DNA of 64,000 nucleotides. Origin: Viridothelium virens (lineage: Eukaryota; Ascomycota; Dothideomycetes; Trypetheliales; Trypetheliaceae). Below the pieces are notes generated by a model that did no database searches, was not told where the DNA came from, and saw nothing but the letters and a program-made list of their open reading frames with translations. Both the position numbers and the translations under genes were made by a program. The DNA lies in contig ML991781.1 of assembly GCA_010094025.1 (NCBI GenBank), forward strand, positions 248,001 through 312,000. Reading direction: 5' to 3'. Shown here piece by piece: positions 54,932-64,000 of the stretch (positions are counted from its first letter, which is position 1; every line of letters starts with the position of its first letter).

Positions 54932-55635
54932 CTACGTCTCGCTTGCTATCGTAAAACCGTACCACACCATAGCTCCCAACCCAGACAGATTCAGGAGAGT
55001 CGATGCGCTATGCAGTAAACCAAAGTCCTTGTTAAGCTTTGCCATCTCGGGCGAATGGGGCCCGTTGTCGTAACTTTTCTTGCCGTCTCTTGTTTCTGCA
55101 AACTGTGAGGTTCTAAGAACGAGATCTTCAACAAGGGAAAGTACCTTGGTGCTTCCTTTGGATCATCACTTGCGTTGTTCTTGGACCAACAAATACCCAA
55201 TTTACAAGGCTTGTGACAAACATTGTTACGATTGGGATGAAGACATGTATACGATTATCCTCTGCTAGGAATCCTTTCCATCCCGAAGCTGACACGTGAG
55301 ACATTACCCTCGAACCCGGATATGTGAGAGCAAGAATAACTGGGAGTACAGTTTCCATGCCAAAATAGATTGGAAAAGTCTTTTGTTGAAGCGTAGAAAA
55401 TTGTGCCCTGGGAAGAGCTTGATACGCAACAACGCCAGCGATGAAAGACGACTTCGATTTAGCGGAGAATGATGTAGAAAGATGGAGGGTCCCCTACTTG
55501 ATAGAAAGTCGAACCTAGAAGGGTTCCATAGCTGTAAAATTTCGTGAGAAAATGATGATTGAGTGTCTAGTTACCAAAGCCCTACCTGAGAATATGGTAG
55601 ACCTTAGGATCTGAAAAACTGGTGAGATCAGGCAT
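54932..55635 (-). CDS. TMEM205-like membrane protein (DUF4149)
   Basis: Four exons: 55635-55586, 55531-55498, 55451-55145 and 55095-54932, 184 residues. After MPDLTSFSDPKVYHILSYGT, hydrophobic spans include FIAGVVAYQALP, FGMETVLPVILALTYPG, HVFIPIVTMFVTSLVNWVFV and the last, LLNLSGLGAMVWYGFTIASE. The family block VGPRTTQVMIQRKHQETRDG spans the last intron, followed by YDNGPHSPEMAKLNKDFGLL. This is the TMEM205-like domain, four membrane spans, of unclear function; human TMEM205 has been linked to drug efflux. The gene is split into small exons, so only one long frame shows. It is divergent from Ku80, with 334 bases between starts. Confidence 0.88.
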
Positions 55636-55969
55636 GTCTATTGCTCCAGGAGAAATAATGGAATATTGCAAGAAAAACGAAGCCGCAGTGTGGCTTTCCT
55701 ACCAAGGTGAACTCTTGTTCTTATTTAGTCAAGGACGAAAAGGATCCTAGTGTTTTAGGGTACATATGGAAATCGAATGACGTCGCAGACTTTCACGTTC
55801 TTCGGTTTGCTCCAAAGTCTCACGTGAACGCGCGTTTCGTGTTCTGGCGCGACCACACCATGCGTTCGCGCGGCTACGTCAGCCTGCACCTCGCAAACAC
55901 CCTCACCATGAGGGTACGTCCCAATTTTGAGCGCAAACCTCCCTGAAAGCCATCTGTCGAACGGTAGCA
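55636..55969. promoter_or_regulatory. Divergent promoter region, TMEM205-like gene and Ku80
   Basis: Only 334 bases separate the two start codons, so the core promoters must lie close together. I see no distinct box. Confidence 0.4.
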
Positions 55970-58338
55970 ATGGCGACGAAAGAGGCCACCGTGTTCATTA
56001 TTGATATTGGAAAATCGATGTCAGAGCACAATGGTGGACGAAACGAATCTGACCTACAGTGGGCTATGCACTATATCTGGGACCGTGTTACCAGCACTGT
56101 CGCGACTGGTCGAAAGACAGCGCAGATAGGAGTCATCGCTCTGCGGTCAGATGAGACCAATCATGACCTAAGTGGCGAGGAAGGCTATCAACACATATCT
56201 ATCCTACAGCCCATCAGCCAGATACTGATGACCAATCTACGAGATCTTCGTGGATTGATTAAGTCGAGTAACACAGAAAATGGTGATGCTCTTTCAGCGC
56301 TTGTCATTGCTATCCAAATGATTGCCTCTCATTGCAAGAAGTTGCAATATGTCCGCCAAATCGTCCTCGTAACAAATGGCCGTGGTGCAATGGATACAGA
56401 TGACCTACCCGATATCGCCAAAAAGCTTCTTGAGGATAGCATCGAGCTCCTGGTGGTCGGTGTTGATTTTGACGATCTCAGCTATGGCTACAAAGAAGAG
56501 GAGAAGACTGATCTGAAGCGGGAAAATGAGAAGATTTTAAAGGGCTTGACAGAGCAGGCCGGAGGAATATTTGGCACGCTCGCTCAGGCGACGGAGGAGC
56601 TTGGGATGCCTCGTGTCAAGTCGACAAGGCCTGTACCCTCCTACAAAGGGCCATTGACTTTGGGAGACACGGGCAATTACGACACAGCCCTGTCGATTAA
56701 CGTTGAACGATATCCTCGGACGATGGTTGCTGCACCTCCAAGCGCAAGTAGCTTTGCTGTCAAGTCGGATTCAGCCCCAGATGAAACGTCCGCGCAGTCT
56801 TCAGCTACGGTCGTGAATGGCGATACTGCTCCAAGCGAAGGCTCTTTGGCGGCCGTCAATATGACAAGGGTCTATCAGATTCAAGATGAGAGTGCTCCTG
56901 GAGGAAAGCGAGATGTTGACCGTGAAGAACTAGCAAAAGGCTACACCTATGGACGGAAAGCCGTGCCGATTAGCGAGTCTGAGGAGAATGTCACAAAGTT
57001 CGAGACCTCTGCAGGCTTCGAAATTATTGGCTTTGTACCAGCGGAAAGTGTAAGCTCGCGAGCAGTATTGTTAATATCGATCAGAGCTGACGGACGCTGA
57101 AACCTAGCATCAACGATTTACAGATATGTCAAGGACCAATGTGATCATTGCACAAAAGACAGACGAGAAGCAATATCTGGCTCTATCGTCTTTTATCCAT
57201 GCTTTACATGAGACAGATTCTTTCGCCGTAGCTCGACTTGTCGCAAAAGAGAACAGACCTCCTCTGATCTTAATACTCGCACCTTCAATCGAGCCCGACT
57301 GCGAATGCTTGATTGATGTGGAAATACCCTTTGCAGAAGATATTCGATCGTATAGATTTCCACCTCTAGATAGGATCATCACTGTCTCAGGCAAGACCCT
57401 AACGCAGCACCGTAATCTCCCAAATGATGCGTTGACGAGGGCTATGGATGGCTATGTGGATCATATGGATCTATCGTTATTCGACCGTGATGAGGAAGGG
57501 TGAGTAAGGCATACGTGATTGGACTTCAGTGTGCGAGCTAACACATTCCCAGAAACCCTACCGAGTATCTTCCTATGGACGAAACATATTCTCCAGTCCT
57601 CCATCGCTTACACCAAGCCATTCGCTGGCGCGCCGTACACCCCATGGAAGCCTTCCCGCCACCCCCAGCGGCGCTCACACGTGCTTCGAACCCTCCCGAG
57701 GAACTAATCAAAGCCGCGAAGCCGTTCCTCGACAAAGTTCAAGCCACAGGCGACGTCAAGAAAGGTATGTCATCCTTCCGCCCTCAGGATCCCCTTCCAC
57801 TCCTTCCCGCATCAACCCATTAACCCACCTTTCCCCCAACCCAGTGCCTCCCAAACAGCTCTCCCGCAAACGAGCCCGCGACACCATCAAGCCCCTCTCC
57901 GGCCTCGACGTCGACGCCCTCCTCCACCAAGACCCCAGCAAGCGCCGGCGGGTCATCTCCTCCGAGAACGCCATCCCCGACTTCAAGCAGCTACTAGCCT
58001 CATCCGAGGACCCGAACGCCATTGCCGACGCGGCGCGCCAGATGGGCGCCCGCGTGCAGGAGTGGATTGAGCGCAGCCTCGGCGACAGCGGGTACGGGCG
58101 CGCGATCGAGGGCATCCGCGTGATGCGAGAGGAGCTGAGCGAGTTCGAAGAGCCGGGGTTGTACAATGAGGTGATGCGCGGGTTGAAGGAGAGGTTGATG
58201 AAGGGGGAGTTGGGCGGGGATCGCGCGGAGATGTGGTGGTTGGTTAGGGTGAATCGGTTGGGGTTGATTGATCGAACGATGAGTGCGAGGAGTGAGGTGG
58301 ATGAGGAGGAGGCGAAGCGGTTCTTGGCTGCGAAGTGA
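55970..58338 (+). CDS. KU80: Ku80, non-homologous end-joining DNA-end binding subunit
   Basis: Four exons: 55970-57049, 57108-57499, 57553-57764 and 57845-58338, 725 residues, normal for fungal Ku80. The N-terminal von Willebrand A-like domain starts [20 protein letters not shown] and includes [20 protein letters not shown]. The central DNA-encircling beta-barrel has [27 protein letters not shown] and [20 protein letters not shown], then FALHET-type [20 protein letters not shown]. The C-terminal helical domain runs from [20 protein letters not shown] to [13 protein letters not shown], similar to the domain that docks DNA-PKcs in animals, although fungi lack DNA-PKcs. It pairs with Ku70 (not in this window) to bind broken ends. 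The acceptor of intron 1 is CCTAG at 57107, not the later CAG. Confidence 0.94.
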
Positions 58339-59693
58339 GAGGCTATTCGGGTGGGGTTGCTGGTGTTTTGGATTCCGGGTTCGTTTGGCAGTGCACCTTC
58401 TTAAGGGTTTGAAAGGAGGTTACGAAGGGTCCGTTTCCCTGAGTGCTATCGAGGAGATATACCCCAAAAGTTTCTACTTGACCATAAGGCGTCGCTTCGA
58501 AATAGGAGATGCTTTGACCAAGAGCAGATTCGTAGCTTTTAATCTGAAGAGAAATTTTGTAGATATAAAATAAGGTCATTTTCCCTCACAAAAAGCTCTT
58601 CATGTCAGCTCAAAGGACTTCGATACGTGGTCCAGCATTTCCCACATGGCTTCTCACTGCATTTCCGTCTTCGTGAGATTATAGAGAAGCAAAGAGCACA
58701 TGTTTAGACTTATGTTGCCCGCGGCGCCATCGCGCCTTCTTGAGTACATGAGTTCTTGGGATGATCTACCCAGCGCTGAATTGTTACTCCCAAGTTCCTG
58801 GAGTTGGTGACGCTGAGCTTAGAGACTTGGGAAGGTGGTTCAGACAGTATACGCATCACAAAATAGTGCAGACGGAGTATCGGACTTTGATCAAGGCCTT
58901 CACAAGCCTATCATTTTGGCTACTGAACTCTCCTCAACTCAACATACATTCCATAATCCCCACGCATCCACCCATCAGCCGTCGAATACAGACCGCCATC
59001 TCATGCATCGGGAATTTCTCCCTCCACAACATATTCCTCAGACCGAGCAATACTTCTTTCTTCAGAAAAGCGTTCAATCCTCACCACAAGACATCCCCGT
59101 CCACATAACCGGTATCTCGAGCCCACCGAGTCTGGGATCCAGACCATCGCCAAAGCAAGCAGAACAGAACCACAAGGTTGAAAAACAGTCGTCCTTCTCT
59201 CTGCTCTCTCACGTATCGTAATTGTGGACAAGAATGAAGTAATAGAAGTTGCAGCAGCAGCAGCGACCATGAGGTAAGGGAGTTGATCGCAAGCACCCGT
59301 GCGCCTTCGAATGCAAGGGAGAACAGAAAAACAACATCATCGTTAGAAAAGACAAATCCAAACACATTATTACATCCCCCTCTTCCCCTTCCCTTCTTCC
59401 TTTTATGCTCGTCTATGCGGGCGTGGCATGGCAGGTGGTGGGGTATCAAAGCATGCGAAAAAACAAGGAAGCAAGTAGAGTGGTGGTGCAATGAAGACGA
59501 AAACAGAGCAAGAATGGTATTAAGACATTATGGAAGACCATTGTAGTCGGTCAGTCGTGCAGGACGTTAAAAAGGTAAGTAGTCGGTAAAGGAGTGTGTG
59601 AAGGGGAACTGTACAGTAAGGAGCGAAGGTGTAGGAAAGGACAGTGAAGTGTATGGAAATGTACAGGGTCATGATCAGGGCGGTGCCCGAACA
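58339..59693. other. Convergent intergenic region, 1.35 kb
   Basis: Lies between two genes that end toward each other, longer than needed for 3' ends. All frames are short and without family motifs. I see no tRNA, repeat array or transposon. Confidence 0.5.
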
Positions 59694-61623
59694 CTACTCC
59701 ACGTTCTCGGTGAACCGGGAGCCGCGTGAGCCATCCATAGAAGGATGACTTCGACCTAAAGTGCCGGGACCTACAGTCGCGGATGCGGGTGTGAGCAGTC
59801 GCTCAGAGGCATCCACACCGTCAAGTCCCGGAACTGCTGCACTAGTGGCAGCGGGGGAATAAGGACCGCCAGGATGGATGACAGGCACACGAGCTGGGCC
59901 AGGCATAAACTTCTCCTGTTCGGCAGCATCGGTAGCGGCAGCCTCTGGAGCAACAGACTCATCGGATGGAAGATCATGAGCACCGGAAGGTCCAGCACCA
60001 GCGACACCAGCGGCACCAGCAACAGCAGCTGGGCCTGCGCCTGGAGCATCGCCCCCCATGCCAAAAGAGCCTTCGCTATCACGGTAGTAGGACGTAGGCA
60101 CCGAGGAGGGCATCGGGTCTGCAAAGGGATTGATGGGGTCTGAATCAGGCCTTGCGCCACTGAACATGGATGGAATCTTCCGGCCAGATACTCTTTGGAA
60201 CCCGCGCTCAGGCGGTTCAGGAGGGGTTCGAGGTGCAGAAAAACGATTGAGGAAACCAGCCGCCGCAGCGACAGGTGGGAAACGGTTGGAGATTTGGGTC
60301 ATAGGACCAGCAGCACCTGCCACTTCAGTATCATCTCCATCAAGTGGCTGTCGGGCCTGCCCTCTGCGTTTGTACCAGCGAAGAAACAGCAGGGCGACTA
60401 ATAACAAGACAGCTACACCAGCCACCCCTCCTACAACACCACCGACCACGACTGGCGTGGGAGTGGTATTTGTGCCGTTGGAAGGAGCTGCGGAGGATGT
60501 ACCACCCGAACCACCGCCGGGATTTCCCGTCGAACCATTTCCTCCGCCTGTGCCACCAGCACCGCCGGTCGATGATGGTTGAGAGCTTGGAGAGGAGGCG
60601 ATTGAAGAAGTGCTTTGTGCATTAGTAGAACTGATTGAGGACGAGGTCGAAGACGGAGTTATGCTTGTGGCTGTGGAGGCTTCACTAGCGCTGACGGAGG
60701 CAGCAGATATTTGACTGGATAATGCTGAAGGACTCAGTGCTCCAGTGATGGAAGTCATGGATGACGATTCTGTTGTACTCATTGGCCCAAGATCGATCGT
60801 GGTATAGCCGATTGCTCCATCAGGATACGTCGTAAATGCTGTGGTTAAGAATGAGTAATTGTTGTGAAAAAAAGATAGGATATAACTTACCGGATGTCGT
60901 GACATTTTCATTCGGTGGAAAAGTTGATGAAGCACTGGAGGTAGAATTGGACCCAGAGGGAAATACACTAGCCGACGGAGTAGAAGGGAACGGTGTTGGC
61001 GGTGGAGTCAGGACAACCTGGGTGCTTCCGCCGTTAGCTGATGGAGTCAATCCAATCATGCCTTCTGACGGCGTAGTCTGGCTGCTGGATGAACTTCCAT
61101 TCGACGAAGTCCCCGCGGCAGCGGCCGACACGGCCGGCTCTGACTCTGTCGGAATGATTGATGTGATGACCTGGCTGGTAGTCGTCGTGAAGGGGTATGA
61201 CGGCACTGTGGGAACAGTCAAACTTGCGGTTGGGACTGCAGGCACAGTGAGATCAGATGGGTAAGGTACGACCGTAGGAACAGTAGGCAAGGTTGTCAGT
61301 ACACTGGTGCTCCCGGCCGGGTTGATGCTCGCCTGCACTGTGACGGTAAGACCAAGCGAGATATTTGACTCATTACTGGCTTGACGTCGATGGAAGATGG
61401 TTCCTTTGCCCTCTGACAGTTTTCGGGTGTGGCCTTGGTAGGAGGGATTACCAACTGCTTCTGGACATTGATCGCACGAGGCTTCGTAAGTAGCCGGGGC
61501 GACATCGGAGGCCTGATGAACAAATTGGGGTTTATCTGCACTTGTCCGACCAACGTCTCCCTGTTGATGTCTCCAGCGCGAGGCCGTTCTTGATATCCTC
61601 TGGCGTTTTGGTGGATGCTCCAT
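59694..61623 (-). CDS. Ser/Thr/Pro-rich single-pass membrane protein
   Basis: Two exons, 61623-60891 and 60838-59694, 625 residues from the ATG at 61623. It starts MEHPPKRQRISRTASRWRHQ, basic and without a signal peptide, and FHRRQASNESNISLGLTVTV follows. A long Ser/Thr/Pro-rich stretch with VPTVP-type repeats (about residues 115-370) should be heavily O-glycosylated if it faces outside. One membrane span (GGVVGGVAGVAVLLLVALLF) is followed by a basic stop (RWYKRRGQ) and a disordered cytoplasmic tail with FADPMPSSVPTSYYRDSEGS. The layout recalls wall-sensor or Mid2-like proteins, but the lack of a signal peptide and of a Cys-rich head argues against a simple equation. Function unknown. Confidence 0.75.
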
Positions 61624-63589
61624 GGTGATGGGAATATTAATACAAAGGTCGGATGAGTTTTCCTGACTCAAGACAAATCCCTGTTGCTAATACTTTGTCC
61701 TGTATGTTGTCACGGAAATTGACATATATTCCAGAGCAAATGGAAAATGCGCGGATTCGCGATGATGTGTTTATCGTACCGTGCCGAATATGCTTGAGAT
61801 GACCAGCGACCAGATGAGTCGAGCGTCTAGCTTCGGAAGAGTGCCGTGGAAGTGGGCTTCTTGAAAGAGCGGACGTCTTCACAGAAGGCTTCGGTCGAAA
61901 CGAGTGGACGCCGATCGCCAGACCAGCAGTGGAGGTTACTCTGAAAGTGCCTGTGGTCAGCACCGTAGTGAAGAGGTCGGAATAGCCAAGAGGATGGAGG
62001 AAAAGTCCTCACCTCAGCAAGGGCACATGAATTGCCTGTGCAAGTCAAATTAAATTAGATGTTGTGTACGGATGCAGCAGGAGGACGGTGCTGCGGTGGA
62101 GCGGAGAGGCGATCCGTGTGTGTTGGGTGTTCTGGGGCGCGCAGGGCGAGGTGGTACAGTTCAATCGGTGTCGGTGTCAGTGTCGTTCCTCTGCCTCTTC
62201 CTCAACTGCTCGCCCCGGGCGAGGCGGTGATGTTGTCGACGTCGCAGCGGAGGTCGGGATGGAGTGAGGAGAGGAGAACAGCGAGGGATAGCGAAAGAGT
62301 GGAGGACTGCGGGTTGCGGGTGTCAGGAGTCGCAGGCCCAGTTTGGAGTGCGCCAGGACTTGGGACCTGCAGGGCCGGGGGAGGCGGCAAGAGCGAAATT
62401 AGCTGCATCGGCGCCCACCCGCTTTTCTTCCCGGTCGCCTCCAATCAGCGCCCGTCAGGCCCCTGCTGCCGGAAATTTCCTTCTATCTAGTCGTAGTGAA
62501 TCCAAACCTCGACGACTTGATTGGTCACGACCAGGCAGACCCATAAGGCCCATCAGGCCCTCCAGCCCCCGGTCAGCCCCCGGTCAGGCACATTTTCCTC
62601 CGTGCTCACACCCCAATATACCACCACCCGCCAGTGCCACCCTGTCCAGAATCGTGTCGACCTGCACACTTGATTGCGATACGTCTGCATTGGGGTCAGA
62701 CGTGCATCCACAAAATTTCCTTATCGCCTTGGTCCACCCTGTCAACAGTTCGTCTCATATAGCAAATCGCGGCATGCCATTGATTCATTTAAACACCCTG
62801 GTCCCAATCACGCCACGACGAGGATGGCCAACAGTAGCACAAATCGATCCAATTCGACCCTTCCGATCGCGATCGCCACACAAACTCGCAGCTTCCACTC
62901 CAGTCAAGCTCAGAAGTCCTGCAGCGAGCACGCCTGAACGTGCTGTATGGCTATATGCTGGAAGGGCCTGTGCCAATAGTGTCTTGCATGTTTTAAGGAC
63001 GTAGCTCTGCGAAGGGTGGAAGGGTAGGAGAATTTCTGGAAACGTGGCGATCCTCGGTTCTGGAAGGAACAACCTGACTAGAAAATGATATAGATTGTGT
63101 CTCAGTAGGTATCCTCTCCTGCCGCTCCTTTGGTCATTAATTACAGCACCGTTGGATGCCACGGTGCAAACGCGCTAGTTTCTCCGTAGATCGGCGCAAC
63201 TGGTGGAAGAGAGAGATACGTGAGAGTCAATGGTGACTTGTTTTTAGCGCAATGGAGAATCGGGAGAATTGAAGCTGCGATAGGTAGGCCTAGCCAGATG
63301 GCTTACAGACTTTTCCATGGAATTAATTACCTGTGCGCCATTGAAACGAAATCTCCAACCGGTCGCATCGGCTTTGTCATTCGGGGGCTTTGGATGATGC
63401 TAATCCATCTCATGCGTCTGTCAGACAGCCCGTTTAGCGGGCGGCTCCTCCCGCAACAAGTTTCAACGGAGTATCGGAGGGAAACTGCTAGCGACGTCAT
63501 CCTCGCTGCTTGCACATGATAAATCCAGAATTAGATTGTTGCTGCTCCTGATCCGATGTCAATGCATTTCCAACAGAAATAGCACATCG
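61624..63589. other. 1.97-kb divergent intergenic region
   Basis: Between two divergent genes. It includes a GC-rich tract (62060-62620) where long but featureless frames are open on both strands, and a doubled CCCCCGGTCAG near 62565-62587. I do not support any gene here. Confidence 0.5.
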
Positions 63590-64000
63590 ATGGATTACAA
63601 TAAGTCATCAGCTATTCAAGAATGCAGTGTCCCTCCCCCACTGCCTCCACGCCAAAGGCGAAGAGAACCAAGTCCTCCACCTCCTTACTCCGAGACCCTT
63701 CCCCCTCCAGATTCTCGGCAACATCCATTGTTGTCGCTAACTTCAAACGATCCTCGATCGTCCTCCACCCAGTCCCTTATACCTGAAGAAAGAACTCACA
63801 ATGACTCCCGCAGGAAACTCCTGCTCGTTTATATTCATGGCTTTATGGGGGCGGAGAACAGCTTTCGGAGTTTTCCCGCTCATGTCCACAATCTTCTGGT
63901 TATCACCTTAGCTGATTCTCATGTCGTGCACACGAAGATTTACCCTCGCTACCAATCCCGAAAGCACATAAAATATGCGACAGAGGACTTCAGCAAATGG
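63590..64000 (+). CDS. Serine esterase, DUF676-like alpha/beta hydrolase (3' end outside window)
   Basis: The ATG at 63590 opens 137 codons to the window end without a stop. The first 75 residues are Pro/Ser-rich and disordered (VPPPLPPRQRRREPSPPPYS, including a PPPY motif). The hydrolase core begins KLLLVYIHGFMGAENSFRSF, where HG forms the oxyanion-hole side, then PAHVHNLLVITLADSHVVHT and KIYPRYQSRKHIKYATEDFS. These blocks fit the fungal DUF676 putative serine-esterase family. The nucleophile elbow GxSxG lies beyond the window. The start is chosen as the first ATG; upstream frame has no better candidate. Substrate unknown, lipid esters are likely for the family. Confidence 0.8.
   Translation, partial: MDYNKSSAIQECSVPPPLPPRQRRREPSPPPPYSETLPPPDSRQHPLLSLTSNDPRSSSTQSLIPEERTHNDSRRKLLLVYIHGFMGAENSFRSFPAHVHNLLVITLADSHVVHTKIYPRYQSRKHIKYATEDFSKW

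Noticed and set aside
62264-63004. A 246-codon plus-strand gene in the gap before the esterase
   Set aside because: It lies in GC-rich promoter sequence, has Arg/Pro/Ser-biased composition, and overlaps another open frame on the opposite strand. No motif or splice pattern supports it.
1-64000. CRISPR arrays, operons, bacterial promoters, LTR elements or virus-like elements
   Set aside because: The window is fungal nuclear DNA. I found no long paired terminal repeats, no reverse transcriptase, integrase or capsid-like frames, and no spaced short repeat array.

Overview
The window is nuclear DNA of a filamentous ascomycete (Pezizomycotina). Evidence: short GT-AG introns (46 to 82 bases) with CTRAY-type branch points, two GC-AG introns, closely packed genes on both strands, and ascomycete-type proteins such as a two-zinc-finger plus Zn2Cys6 regulator, a Rua1-type regulator, CLU1, Ku80 and a divergent galacturonate gene pair. 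I could not fix the species. Twenty-four complete or near-complete protein genes, two genes cut by the window ends, one tentative small gene and one decayed transporter fragment are listed. Exon borders were read by eye from splice signals and reading frame, and the spliced frames close.

Layout. 1-9 kb: a complex I assembly methyltransferase (5' end cut off), a CCCH zinc-finger protein, a glutathione transferase, ribosomal protein eS7, an FAD monooxygenase and a fumarylacetoacetase-fold hydrolase. 10-25 kb: a CocE/NonD-type hydrolase, a large C2H2 plus Zn2Cys6 regulator sharing a promoter region with an IFRD homologue, a secreted low-complexity protein, and a membrane-anchored coiled-coil protein. 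25-35.5 kb: a Rua1-type regulator followed by about 8 kb with no intact gene, the emptiest stretch of the window. 35.5-45.4 kb: a membrane protein, CLU1, and a divergent pair matching the gaaC and gaaA steps of D-galacturonate (pectin) breakdown, with galacturonate-type promoter motifs between them. 45.4-49.7 kb: a 28-base minisatellite in the probable leader of a five-exon gene whose product carries ten copies of a GMGxSK-[YH]-A repeat. 49.7-64 kb: a Nudix hydrolase, two different membrane proteins, a SnoaL-like protein, a TMEM205-like protein divergent from Ku80, and the start of a serine esterase.

Most genes are unrelated housekeeping or regulatory genes. The clear functional unit is the reductase/aldolase pair at 42.1-45.4 kb. 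The monooxygenase, FAH-fold enzyme and CocE-type hydrolase (5.9-11.9 kb) could act together in catabolism, but nothing in the sequence proves it. The most novel-looking object is the repeat protein at 46.5-49.1 kb with its minisatellite leader.
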